Positions 40,022 through 48,560 of a DNA stretch of 64,000 nt are shown in pieces. The position numbers and the translations under genes are program-made. The notes under the pieces are model-generated. The model worked only from the letters and a program-made list of their open reading frames with translations, did not search any database and had not been told where the DNA came from. The DNA is from DATCYX01 sp963714425. GTDB lineage: Bacteria; Chloroflexota; Anaerolineae; Anaerolineales; UBA4823. The stretch covers positions 554,866 to 618,865 of the forward strand of contig CAVQOI010000008.1 of the NCBI GenBank assembly GCA_963714425.1. The letters are read 5' to 3'. The number at the start of each line of letters is the position of its first letter. Positions within the stretch are counted from its first letter, which is position 1.

Positions 40022-40947
40022 AACTTGCTCCATCCTTCCAGTCGAAATTGTAGGCGCATTGTCTGCTGGTCCGGCTTGCTGCAAGATTCGAAAATCGTTA
40101 CCGGGTTGGGTTCCGTGGTTAGGTGCACTGAGAAGCGCGAGCCATCCATATTGGAGAGAAATTCGACTTCCCATTCCTTAGTATTAATGGTCTGGATGCT
40201 ATCCAATCGATAGGCATTAATATCGGTGATGGAAGATTGTACCTGGAGAAAATATTCCCCCGCTTGGGCTTCAGGCGGGTAAGACGAGCGCCCTCGATAA
40301 TGGTTCAGACTCATGATGCCTTGCTGGTAATCATCAATGAGCTCACCAACATTTTCCGGTCTTACGCGACCGTAATAAATGCCGTGTGGGAGGCATATCA
40401 CATTAGCCGCAAATCGATGACCGCCGACGTGGGAAGTCTGCCATAAATTGTCGCCGGTATGTATAGATGCTTCATTCAAAACAGGCACTCCCCATCGGGC
40501 GCAACAGGGATCCCTTCTCCCGTTTGTGCAGACAAGAAAAACCGGCTTATCGTAGAGCTCGAAATTCGGGTCAGGAGCTCCTGAGAAAAACCGCTTCACA
40601 TCAATTTCGAGCAAATCGTCATAATCTGAGATAAGGGCAGAATATACACGCGGTGAAACCGTCGATGATTTGCAGATAAAAACCCTGCGTGAGTCGACTT
40701 CAGATTGTCTCGCCTTTTTTATCAGAAGTATTCGTGTGTTGGGGAGAGATTTTTGGTAGCCGCTCAGGTAGGACTTGAGCTCTTCGGAAAGTGAGCTGTC
40801 CACTAGGGCTTTGGCGCCAATTGCTTCATGATATTCGATCAAGATCCAGAGATCGGTTCGCGAAGCAGTTCCGTATAGCTGCTCTCCCGATTCCAAAGAG
40901 AAGGCTGAACACTGCGCTGTATCACCAGGAGAAATACTATTCGTCAT
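40018..40947 (-). CDS. Sucrase/ferredoxin-like (Apd1-type) protein
   Basis: A 309-residue protein of the Suc_Fer-like family, a thioredoxin-like ferredoxin fold. Its signature is CTNGRRDPCCARWG near residue 160, followed by TSHVGGHRFAANVICLPHG with two His. Yeast Apd1 uses two Cys and two His for a [2Fe-2S] cluster; the same ligands are visible here. The role in bacteria is unclear; electron transfer or oxidative defence are possible. The name sucrase is historical. It is coupled by ATGA to the pentapeptide-repeat gene. Confidence 0.85.
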   Translation of the reverse strand: MTNSISPGDTAQCSAFSLESGEQLYGTASRTDLWILIEYHEAIGAKALVDSSLSEELKSYLSGYQKSLPNTRILLIKKARQSEVDSRRVFICKSSTVSPRVYSALISDYDDLLEIDVKRFFSGAPDPNFELYDKPVFLVCTNGRRDPCCARWGVPVLNEASIHTGDNLWQTSHVGGHRFAANVICLPHGIYYGRVRPENVGELIDDYQQGIMSLNHYRGRSSYPPEAQAGEYFLQVQSSITDINAYRLDSIQTINTKEWEVEFLSNMDGSRFSVHLTTEPNPVTIFESCSKPDQQTMRLQFRLEGWSKL

Positions 40948-41018
40948 TGTTCAATTGTACACTGGGTTAGAATGAATTCCAGAGCCCCACAAATTTCTTA
41001 ATGAAGTGTAAGGCAGTA

Positions 41019-41047
41019 TGTACATGGACAGGAAAATACACTATAAT
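41019..41047 (+). promoter_or_regulatory. Promoter of the secreted repeat protein
   Basis: TGTACA (41019-41024), 17-base spacer, consensus TATAAT (41042-41047). Predicted start near 41054, about 68 nt before ATG 41122. It sits between divergent genes. Confidence 0.5.
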
Positions 41048-41121
41048 CCAAGGAGCGGGAACTATAACAGGAAGTTAAACTTCTCTTAATCGGTAGATCA
41101 CATCGTATTCAGGAGGATAGC

Positions 41122-41847
41122 ATGAAGCACCTAAACGCAGTAGTACTGTTGATGGCTCTATTAATCTCGACATTTGGAGGCCTGTTAAGTCCCACTGAGG
41201 CATTGGCTGCTGAGAACTCTTATTCAGGGTATCCAACGATCTACATCACCAAGGTAGTTCGGGATACCTCGGTGACGTTCAAGGCATACAATCTTCCCGC
41301 TGATGATGAATTTCGAGTGCGCATGGGAGCGATGGGCACTCGTGCGATCGGGGGAACAATTATTGGTAGCATTGGTACCGGGTCTGGTGGGACAAAGTCG
41401 TTCACGTTTGACATCCCAAGCAAATTCCGCGGTGATCGACGAGTTGCAATCCGCATCGAAAGCAAGACTGGCTCACGATACTATGCTTATAACTGGTTCT
41501 ACAACAATACCAGCTCCGGTGGAGGCGGCACTGGCTCAGGGGATGGATATAGCGGCTTTCCGACAATGAGTATTCTCTCGGTCGTGAGGAATAAATCTGT
41601 AACCGTGCGTATCCGGAACCTGCCCGATAACGACGAGTTTCGTGTTTTGATGGCTCGCTATGGAAACCGTGGGGTCAATGGGATCAAAGTAATAAGCATC
41701 GATACCGAAGGTGGTGGAAATAGAACCTTCACCTTCAGCATCCCTTCCGAACTCAAAGGTCTCTCGCGCATTGCAATCCGCATCGAAAATAAGAACGGCT
41801 CTGGATATTTTGCGTACAACTGGTTCTATAATAATACCTACCCATGA
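41122..41847 (+). CDS. Secreted protein of two about-100-residue repeats
   Basis: A 241-residue exported protein. Residues 1-30 are a signal peptide ending at ALAA. Two tandem copies follow (about 33-130 and 141-241), joined by a Gly-rich linker (SSGGGGTGSGDG). Each copy has the order Y-SG-(Y/F)-PT, VTF or VTV strand, NLP-DDEFRV or NLPDNDEFRV, a Gly-rich turn, (S/T)FTF-IPS, then (A)IRIE-K-GS-Y-AYNWFYNN. The copies are roughly half identical, so they arose by duplication. No known domain is recognised; all-beta structure is likely. ATG 41122 has AGGAGG seven bases upstream. It is the only plus-strand gene between 10.2 and 50.5 kb. Confidence 0.8.
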   Translation: MKHLNAVVLLMALLISTFGGLLSPTEALAAENSYSGYPTIYITKVVRDTSVTFKAYNLPADDEFRVRMGAMGTRAIGGTIIGSIGTGSGGTKSFTFDIPSKFRGDRRVAIRIESKTGSRYYAYNWFYNNTSSGGGGTGSGDGYSGFPTMSILSVVRNKSVTVRIRNLPDNDEFRVLMARYGNRGVNGIKVISIDTEGGGNRTFTFSIPSELKGLSRIAIRIENKNGSGYFAYNWFYNNTYP

Positions 41848-41867
41848 TGATAAAGTTGAGTTAATGC

Positions 41868-41899
41868 AAGAATGCGAGCGCTCTAACGCTCGCATTCTT
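41868..41899. terminator. Bidirectional terminator, 13-bp stem
   Basis: AAGAATGCGAGCG (41868-41880) pairs with CGCTCGCATTCTT (41887-41899) over a 6-base loop. It lies between the convergent secreted-repeat gene and the GNAT gene at the end of the hydrogenase operon, and can serve both. Confidence 0.8.
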
Positions 41900-41909
41900 T
41901 GCTAATGGG

Positions 41910-42476
41910 CTAGAATTCTCCCTCTTGAGATCGCAATCTGAGGATCATGTGAACGACGTCTCGTAATTCACCATCGGGGAGCATATAGTAATCTTCGAAC
42001 GTGCAATGGACCTTGAAACCAACTTTTTCCATGGCTTTAATATCGTTGGATAGGTCGCGAACAGCTTGAACTTCGAGCATATATAAGCTGCGCCGCTTGG
42101 CAATGTCGATAAGCGCCTGCGACATCTTTGTTCCGAGACCCCGGCGGCGAAAATCTTTCGATAAAAACAAACGGATCTCCCCACGATGCCGAGAGGCACC
42201 CATTTTAAAATGCAGGGTGCCCATACCGACCATTCGATCGCCGACCATAGCGGCTAACGGGAAGATCGTGTCATAATCCAGAGTATCGATCCAAGAATTC
42301 ACGATTACTGGATCGCTGACGTCGTGGCGCATGAACCGCAGCTCTTCTTTTGTTACAGGGAGGAAAAGCCCTAATAGCGGTTCACGATCATCGGGGGTAA
42401 GCGGTCGCAGGAGGACTCGGGCACCGTCACGCAAGGTCACTACTTGCCGGAAGATAAGATCCTCTTTTGTAATCAT
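41910..42476 (-). CDS. GNAT N-acetyltransferase
   Basis: A 188-residue GNAT protein. ARVLLRPLTPDDREPLLGLF is the usual start, and RGEIRLFLSKDFRRRGLGTKM is motif A, with the acetyl-CoA loop RRRGLG. Similar proteins occur beside cNMP-binding domains in acyl-protein regulation (Pat-like), and here a cNMP-domain gene is 19 bp upstream, so a regulated lysine acetyltransferase split into two chains is conceivable. The substrate is not known. It ends the minus-strand hydrogenase operon. Confidence 0.82.
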   Translation of the reverse strand: MITKEDLIFRQVVTLRDGARVLLRPLTPDDREPLLGLFLPVTKEELRFMRHDVSDPVIVNSWIDTLDYDTIFPLAAMVGDRMVGMGTLHFKMGASRHRGEIRLFLSKDFRRRGLGTKMSQALIDIAKRRSLYMLEVQAVRDLSNDIKAMEKVGFKVHCTFEDYYMLPDGELRDVVHMILRLRSQEGEF

Positions 42477-42495
42477 TTACGACCTCATCAATGAA

Positions 42496-42963
42496 TTATG
42501 CTCGAGCAGCCGCCAACTGGACACGCGTGGAGGTCAGTCTCTCCATGACTGCTTTGGCTATTTGCTTCATGATCGGGCAACCCAGACTGTGATCCAAATC
42601 TAGCAGGGCGCGGAGCGATTCGGCGTCAAATTTCACTGCACGGCTCAAGCTAGCAGAGGTTGCCGTAGCATTGTAAAGATATGGCTCGATCAGGGCGCTG
42701 ATCCCGAATACCTCGCCTGGATTGATCTCACCGATTAGGAACACCTTACTCGCTTTAGGGTGATATTCCTCTTCAGATTTGAAGGAAAGATCTATGCTTC
42801 CCTCGAGCAGGAGATATAATTTATCAGCCGGCTGGCTCTCTTGTAATACAACTGTCCCAGACTCATATGTGATCTCATCTGCAATCATTGCCAGTGCCCG
42901 CAATTGAGCATCGCTCAAATTAGCAAAGAAAGGATAACGGCGGAGTAGTTCAGGGGATATCAT
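42496..42963 (-). CDS. Stand-alone cyclic-nucleotide-binding domain protein
   Basis: A 155-residue protein consisting of one CRP-type cNMP domain: RYPFFANLSDAQLRALAMIA, GTVVLQESQPADKLYLLLEG, then GEINPGEVFGISALIEPYLY where the phosphate-binding cassette should be. The cassette Arg is not clear, so ligand binding is uncertain. There is no helix-turn-helix, so it is not a transcription factor by itself. ATG 42963 has GGAGG seven bases upstream. It lies between the hydrogenase maturation protease and a GNAT gene. Confidence 0.85.
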   Translation of the reverse strand: MISPELLRRYPFFANLSDAQLRALAMIADEITYESGTVVLQESQPADKLYLLLEGSIDLSFKSEEEYHPKASKVFLIGEINPGEVFGISALIEPYLYNATATSASLSRAVKFDAESLRALLDLDHSLGCPIMKQIAKAVMERLTSTRVQLAAARA

Positions 42964-42998
42964 ATTATTCCTCCGGATGATTAGGTTATTCGCAAGGA

Positions 42999-43484
42999 TC
43001 AGTCACTATTCAGAATAATATCACACACTTTTTGAGCAGCGATCGGGACTGCTTTGGATATTTGCGGTGTCAATTTGTCAGAAAATTCATACACAGTTTT
43101 GGCTTCGACCGCTATTACGATGACCTGATCGGGCAGATGAGCGCCGAGCGCTCGCCCGATCTCGAGTGCAGATTGAAGGGTCGTATCGTGCGCAGAGCCG
43201 CTGTGACCAGCGCTAGGATTGGGGAGTTCATCCAGTGTAAAGTTGTAGACGCTGCCAGGCGGTCCCTTTCCGATTTCGAGGGCGTCGATAAGGATTGCCC
43301 GGTCATATCCCACCAGACGCTCCATCAAGCTTAACCCGCCGAGTGAAAGACGTTCAACTTCAATTTGCGTTTCCCCGCCATACTGCCCAGGAATCAGCTC
43401 TTCTACTAGGTCAGCGATTTTCCATCCGACGCCATCATCTCCTAGCACCGGATTTCCCAGACCAACAATCAGTGTATGAACCAA
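42999..43484 (-). CDS. [NiFe]-hydrogenase maturation protease
   Basis: A 161-residue HycI/HyaD-type endopeptidase. LIVGLGNPVLGDDGVGWKIA holds the first nickel ligand (the Asp/Glu region), RAILIDALEIG the second Asp, and GSAHDTTLQSALEIG the His. After nickel insertion it removes the C-terminal tail of the large subunit. Its target is surely the adjacent mvhA product, which has such a tail. The start is TTG 43484 with GAGG six bases upstream. It lies 66 bp after mvhA. Confidence 0.9.
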   Translation of the reverse strand: MVHTLIVGLGNPVLGDDGVGWKIADLVEELIPGQYGGETQIEVERLSLGGLSLMERLVGYDRAILIDALEIGKGPPGSVYNFTLDELPNPSAGHSGSAHDTTLQSALEIGRALGAHLPDQVIVIAVEAKTVYEFSDKLTPQISKAVPIAAQKVCDIILNSD

Positions 43485-43550
43485 TATTTTCCTCGATAAG
43501 GATAAAGGTTGAAGATCATTGGTCGATCTTCAACCTTTATTGAGAAGCCT

Positions 43551-45017
43551 CTAACAAAACTGTTTCAGCACTTCGATCGGTTCACCCTTTGCATCCCGGA
43601 CAGTTACTTCTAGCGGCATTTTGCCTGGGAGAGAGTGGGTGGCGCAGCCAAAGCAAGGATCGTATGCTCTGAACGCCATTTCAACCATGTTCAGCAGGGG
43701 TTCAGTGACAACTGTTCCTTTCTTAATCAGATTCTCGGCAGCTTTCTTGATTGACATACTGATCGGGGCATAGTTGTTGGTTGTCCCAACGATGAGGTTG
43801 ACCTCAGTGAGAATCCCACGACTGTCCGTCTTATAGTGATGTGTAAGCGTCCCCCGTGGCGCTTCGACAATCCCAACACCTTCGGTTGGGGTTTCGGTGG
43901 GTGCTCGATGATAATCATCTGAGGTGATCTCTGGATCGGTCGCCAGTTCTACCCAGCGCTCAGCAGCGTAAAGCAGCTCAATCAGGCGCGCCCAATGTGT
44001 TGCCAGACGCTGGTGAACGGGCTTTCCACCTAGGGTTGAATAGAATTTCTCGTATTCTTCTTGAGCCAGGGGGGTAGCAATGCCATCTGAGGCATTCAAG
44101 CGCGAGAGTGGGGTGGCAAAATATACCCCCAAATCCTTGCCATCGACGAAGCCCTTCCAACCCACTTTCTTCAGATATGGGAATTTGAGGTACGTCCATG
44201 GTTCTACCCGCTCAGCGATCCAATCCGTATATTCACTTGGAGCATACTTTCCAATGCGCTCGCCATCCGGCGCAACCACACTCACTTTGCCATCATAGAA
44301 ATTAATTTTGTTATCGTCATCCACCATCCCCATTGAGTAGGTCTTATGCGTATAGATATCACCCAGGATTAAGTCAACGTATGCCTGGTTGCCCAAGACA
44401 ATATCATTGAAGAGCTTGAGGCTGAATTGCCCAAATTCAATTGCCCACCGGCCCATTTTCTCAATCTCATCTCTTTGTTCTGAGGTGATGCCTTTGGTAA
44501 GACCGCCTGGGATTGATGTGCATGGATGAACTTTTCGCCCTCCAATCATCTCAACCACAGTGTGACCGTACTTTCGAGCTTGAATGACTTTTCCGCCAAT
44601 CTCTAAGCCTACTTTGTGGATGACTCCCAGAATGTTGCGCTCGGCAACCGGAGCATCCGGACCCATGACGAAATCTGGACCAGCGAGTGCATAGAAGTGG
44701 GTAGTGTGGTCAGTTACATAGAACGCGCTGTACAGTAATTCTCGCAGCATCTTTCCGGTTCGGGGCGGGTCGACATGGTAAACCGCATCGGCGGCTTTTG
44801 CAGCTGCCATGTGATGGGCCTCAGGACAAACACCACAGATACGGTTTGTGAGTAAAGGCATTTCTTCAACAGGCCGGCCGACACAGAAGCGCTCAAAGCC
44901 ACGTAATTCAGGGATCTGAAAATAGGTGTTGGCGACGTCACCCTCTTCGTTCAGGAAGATTTCAATCTTGCCATGGCCTTCCAGCCGGGTAATTGGATCA
45001 ATGGATATTTTTTGCAT
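43551..45017 (-). CDS. mvhA: [NiFe]-hydrogenase large subunit, MvhA type
   Basis: A 488-residue catalytic subunit. ITRLEGHGKIEIFL starts the protein. The four nickel ligands are in NRICGVCPEAHH (Cys61, Cys64) and DPCFGCATH (Cys455, Cys458). A 27-residue tail follows His461; that is where the maturation protease would cut. Sequence style and neighbours (MvhG, MvhD, HdrABC) place it in group 3, close to 3c enzymes that pair with heterodisulfide reductase. It oxidises or forms H2 in the cytoplasm. ATG 45017 has GGAGG nine bases upstream. Confidence 0.93.
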   Translation of the reverse strand: MQKISIDPITRLEGHGKIEIFLNEEGDVANTYFQIPELRGFERFCVGRPVEEMPLLTNRICGVCPEAHHMAAAKAADAVYHVDPPRTGKMLRELLYSAFYVTDHTTHFYALAGPDFVMGPDAPVAERNILGVIHKVGLEIGGKVIQARKYGHTVVEMIGGRKVHPCTSIPGGLTKGITSEQRDEIEKMGRWAIEFGQFSLKLFNDIVLGNQAYVDLILGDIYTHKTYSMGMVDDDNKINFYDGKVSVVAPDGERIGKYAPSEYTDWIAERVEPWTYLKFPYLKKVGWKGFVDGKDLGVYFATPLSRLNASDGIATPLAQEEYEKFYSTLGGKPVHQRLATHWARLIELLYAAERWVELATDPEITSDDYHRAPTETPTEGVGIVEAPRGTLTHHYKTDSRGILTEVNLIVGTTNNYAPISMSIKKAAENLIKKGTVVTEPLLNMVEMAFRAYDPCFGCATHSLPGKMPLEVTVRDAKGEPIEVLKQFC

Positions 45018-45029
45018 GGTGTGATCCTC

Positions 45030-46034
45030 CTAAGCGGAGCCGTTGCCTTTCCAGGCGGCTTTGCCAGCGCGCAGCAGCGAGCCAGCAAGATTAAATCGAT
45101 AAAATTGTCCTGCAGGATCCGGTATGCCATCCAATATTCGATCGATCTCTTCCGGGTCGTTGCTATCGATGACGGATGCGAATGCAGCGATCAACCGAGA
45201 ACCGTAATCGACTACGCCTTCCGCAGGTCCATAACAACCGATGCATTGCGCGCCTGCCGTTGGGCATAGCGCACCACATCCTTGGCGGGTCGCCGGTCCA
45301 TTACACGGGACGCCTTGCTCCAGCAGGCAGAGTTCTGGATCCAAGTGGTCTAATTCCTGGATGCGGATAAACTTCTTTATTGTTTTGACGTTTCGTTGGC
45401 GTGGGCAATCATCACATACGGTCGATTCCCCAGCTCCAATTACCGCTCCAGCTGGAGGTAAAGTGGCTTCACCCTGCAGGACCTTAATAACAAGATCGAT
45501 GACGGCAGCAATCTGGTGAGATTCCGGCGGGCAGCCTGGCATGTAGTAGTCAACAGGCACGACCTGGTCGAGCGTCTTGAGCACCGGGTAGAACTCGGGG
45601 ATCGTGATCTCGCCTTCTGGCATCGTGAATTCTGTTTGTGGTCTGAGCCCATCCGGATTCTCGGTGCTAACGCTATGGTATGCCGCTTGAAATATATCCT
45701 CAGGACTTGAGAAGTTCGCCAGACCGGGAATACAACCTTCGCAGGCGCACGAGCCAAAAGCTACCAGGATTTGTGATTTCGCCCGAAGCAGGTGAGCGAG
45801 CTCTTCGTTTTCGCTGTTGCGGATGCCCCCATTGAACAGCGTCAGCAGGATGGATTTATCCGGCATGGCTTCGACATCTTTGTACTTGGCATCCATCGCC
45901 ACTGGCCAAAACACCACATCGAAGTTTGCGTCTACATCCAGGATTTTCTCGTGGATGTTAAGAACTGCGATCTCACACCCCCCACAAGAGGCAGCCCAGT
46001 ACATCGCAAATTTTGGTTTGCCGTTCGTGCTCAT
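45030..46034 (-). CDS. mvhG: [NiFe]-hydrogenase small subunit, MvhG type
   Basis: A 334-residue Fe-S subunit. No Tat signal, so cytoplasmic. The proximal cluster ligands begin at AASCGGCEIAVL (Cys17, Cys20), with FGSCACEGCIPG and MPGCPPESHQI completing it. A Cys-rich C-terminal part follows (CDDCPRQRN, RQGCGALCPTAGAQCIGCYG) for medial and distal clusters. It carries electrons between MvhA and MvhD. ATG 46034 has AGGAGG eight bases upstream and overlaps the mvhD stop as ATGA, so the longer frame to 46088 is rejected. Confidence 0.93.
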   Translation of the reverse strand: MSTNGKPKFAMYWAASCGGCEIAVLNIHEKILDVDANFDVVFWPVAMDAKYKDVEAMPDKSILLTLFNGGIRNSENEELAHLLRAKSQILVAFGSCACEGCIPGLANFSSPEDIFQAAYHSVSTENPDGLRPQTEFTMPEGEITIPEFYPVLKTLDQVVPVDYYMPGCPPESHQIAAVIDLVIKVLQGEATLPPAGAVIGAGESTVCDDCPRQRNVKTIKKFIRIQELDHLDPELCLLEQGVPCNGPATRQGCGALCPTAGAQCIGCYGPAEGVVDYGSRLIAAFASVIDSNDPEEIDRILDGIPDPAGQFYRFNLAGSLLRAGKAAWKGNGSA

Positions 46035-46504
46035 ACTTTCACCTCCTCTTGCAGGATGGCTGTGTGATCCACATGACCGTTCCCCCACATTGGCCAGTTT
46101 AGTGGCCCTAGTCCGCGGACTTCGTCGACAAATTTCGTAATCTCCTCCGCCAGTCTGACGCCTTCAGCGGCGCTTGCCCAAACTAGCTTCAAACGTTCTG
46201 GCTCGATCCCAAGTTGTGGCAGAGTTCGCCGCATTAGCAGATAGCGTCGTAAGGCTTTGTAATTTTGTTCAATATAATGGCACTCGCCGGGATGGCAGCC
46301 AGTAATCATGACCGCATCTGCTCCACCGGAAAATGCTTTGAACACAAACGTCGGATCCAGGCGCCCAGAGCACATCAAGCGGATCAGGCGTACATTCGGT
46401 GGGTATTTGATCCGTGCTGTGCCTGCAAGATCAGCGGCGCGGTAGCTACACCAGTTGCATGTGAAGCCGATGATCACGGGTTCGAAGTTTTCAATATCGC
46501 TCAT
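46031..46504 (-). CDS. mvhD: Hydrogenase delta subunit MvhD
   Basis: A 157-residue MvhD/FlpD-family protein. It has the [2Fe-2S]-binding cysteines of this family: FTCNWCSYRAADLAG, LMCSGRLDPTFV and ITGCHPGECHYIEQN. MvhD links the hydrogenase to HdrA. ATG 46504 has GGGAG ten bases upstream and follows hdrA by 22 bp. The C-terminal residues LGPLNWP are as in relatives. It confirms that this hydrogenase docks to Hdr rather than to an NAD module. Confidence 0.92.
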   Translation of the reverse strand: MSDIENFEPVIIGFTCNWCSYRAADLAGTARIKYPPNVRLIRLMCSGRLDPTFVFKAFSGGADAVMITGCHPGECHYIEQNYKALRRYLLMRRTLPQLGIEPERLKLVWASAAEGVRLAEEITKFVDEVRGLGPLNWPMWGNGHVDHTAILQEEVKV

Positions 46505-46526
46505 GGTTCATCTCCCTATTCATCTC

Positions 46527-48560
46527 CTAGGCAGGCACTAGTTCGGAAGCTAGGTTCAGCAATAGCAAACCCTCAATTTGTGAGAGGATTTGTTCGTTGC
46601 TGAAACCTGTGCCCGTAATCGCGCCAGCAGGACAGGCAGCCACGCAAGTGCCGCAACCCTGGCAAAGCGCAGGATTGATCTCGGTCACCATCCGGTCTTC
46701 GTGGAAGAGGATGGCGTTGAACGGGCACATGTTATTGCAGATTCGGCATCCGGAACATTTTTCCTCAATCACGCTGGCTCGTACAGGTTCGAGTGCAATC
46801 TCACCCTGTTGGATACGGCCAAGCACGCGGGCGGATGCCGCAGCTCCTTGGGCTACGCTGGATGGGATATCCTTGGGACCTTGAACGCAGCCAACAATGA
46901 ATACACCTTCTGTCATCGTTGCTACAGGGTCTAGCTTGGGGTGCCTCTCGATAAGCCAGCCGTTAGCGCTACAGGAGATTCCGAACATCTTGGCGACTTC
47001 TTTAGCGTCGTGACGGGGTTCTAACCCAGCAGATAAGACCACCATGTCAACCGGGATGCGCCGCTGCTTGCCAACCAACGTATCCTCAACCTGAACGATC
47101 AGCTTGCCTTCCTCGCCAGGTAGCCGGGCTGCATCTGTGATCTCGGCAACTTTACCGCGCACAAAAAGCGTGCCTTCTTCCAAAACCCGCTGGTAGAACT
47201 CATCATAATCTTTGTAGGCAGTCCGCATGTCAATGTAGAAGTTATATACGGTTGCACCGGTGCGTTCATGGACGAGGTGTGCGAACTTCAGTCCCTGCAT
47301 ACAACAGATCACCGAGCAGTAGTTGTTGAAGTTCCGGTCTCGGCTGCCTACACAGTGGACGATACCAACTACAGATGGGGCCGTCACGCCATCGCGCAAT
47401 ACGATGTTCCCGTTTGTGGGTCCGGCAGCGTTGGACAAGCGCTCAAATTCGAGACTTGTAAACACATTAGCCAAACGCCCATACCCGTATTGTGAAACTT
47501 TGCGAGCATCGAAGAGGTCGTAACCAGTTGCAAGGATGATGTTGCCGACCTCCACCGTGAGATATTCATCTTCTTGCTCGAAATCAATGGCGCCAGTCGG
47601 GCAGAATTTCTCGCACGCTTTGCAGGTACCTTTTTGGTAATATGTGCAATTTTCGCGGTCGATGACCGGGAACTTCGGTACGGCTTGCGGGAACGGAGTA
47701 TACACAGCTTTGCGGTATCCGAGACCGGCTTCGTACTCAGTGTCGATCACTTTCTTTGGACACTTCTCCTGGCATATTCCGCAGCCTGTGCAGAGATCTT
47801 CAGTGACATAACGTGCTTTTTTGCGGATTGTAACGGTGAAGTTGCCTACATAGCCATCTACTTTGGTTACTTCACTCCAGGTGAGCAGGTTGACATTTTT
47901 ATGCCCACCTACAGTTACCATCTTTGGTGTCAGGATGCAAGCCGAGCAATCCAGAGTAGGGAAGGTCTTATCGAATTGAGCCATGTGCCCACCGATTGAG
48001 GGCTCACGCTCAACCAAATATACCGGATATCCTGCGTCTGCCAGCTCCAGTGCAGCTTGAATGCCAGCGATACCGCCGCCGACCACTAATGTGGCAGGAT
48101 GGATAGGGACGTGTAATGGCTCGAGTGGCTCGTGGTGAATGACCCTCTCAACCCCACCTGCAACGACGGCTTTTGATTTTGCAGTACCAGCGACTTTATC
48201 GGGATGCACCCAAGAGACTTGCTCTCGGATCGAGACTAGCTCGCACAAGTATGGGTTCAGCCCAGCGCGTTCTGTGGCATTGCGGAATGTCTGCTCATGG
48301 AGGTGCGGAGAGCAAGCTGCTACAACAACGCGCGATAATCCAAGCTCTTTGATGTCATTTTCAATCAGCTCTTGCCCAAGGCTTGAGCACATGAATTTGT
48401 AATCACGTGAGACAACAACACCTCGGTCCTTAAGCTTTTCGCCAGCCCATTTCGCAACATCCTCAACGTCTACCGTTCCAGCGATATTGCTGCCACAGTG
48501 GCAGACGTAGACACCGATGCGCTCATTTCCATTCGTTTCGGGTTGCGTGTCTGCTGTCAT
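46527..48560 (-). CDS. hdrA: Heterodisulfide reductase-like flavoprotein HdrA
   Basis: A 677-residue FAD and Fe-S protein. An N-terminal cluster domain (GVYVCHCGSNIAG; ACSPHLHEQTFRN) precedes the FAD motif TLVVGGGIAGIQAALELADA near 157-176 and the HdrA stretch FPTLDCSACILTPKM. Ferredoxin motifs follow: CTGCGICQEKCP near 257 and a second with CKACEKFCP near 315. A C-terminal pair closes the protein (CSGCRICNNMCP, CQGCGTCVAACP, about 595-640). HdrA performs flavin-based bifurcation in methanogens. Its start overlaps the hdrB stop as ATGA. Confidence 0.93.
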   Translation of the reverse strand: MTADTQPETNGNERIGVYVCHCGSNIAGTVDVEDVAKWAGEKLKDRGVVVSRDYKFMCSSLGQELIENDIKELGLSRVVVAACSPHLHEQTFRNATERAGLNPYLCELVSIREQVSWVHPDKVAGTAKSKAVVAGGVERVIHHEPLEPLHVPIHPATLVVGGGIAGIQAALELADAGYPVYLVEREPSIGGHMAQFDKTFPTLDCSACILTPKMVTVGGHKNVNLLTWSEVTKVDGYVGNFTVTIRKKARYVTEDLCTGCGICQEKCPKKVIDTEYEAGLGYRKAVYTPFPQAVPKFPVIDRENCTYYQKGTCKACEKFCPTGAIDFEQEDEYLTVEVGNIILATGYDLFDARKVSQYGYGRLANVFTSLEFERLSNAAGPTNGNIVLRDGVTAPSVVGIVHCVGSRDRNFNNYCSVICCMQGLKFAHLVHERTGATVYNFYIDMRTAYKDYDEFYQRVLEEGTLFVRGKVAEITDAARLPGEEGKLIVQVEDTLVGKQRRIPVDMVVLSAGLEPRHDAKEVAKMFGISCSANGWLIERHPKLDPVATMTEGVFIVGCVQGPKDIPSSVAQGAAASARVLGRIQQGEIALEPVRASVIEEKCSGCRICNNMCPFNAILFHEDRMVTEINPALCQGCGTCVAACPAGAITGTGFSNEQILSQIEGLLLLNLASELVPA

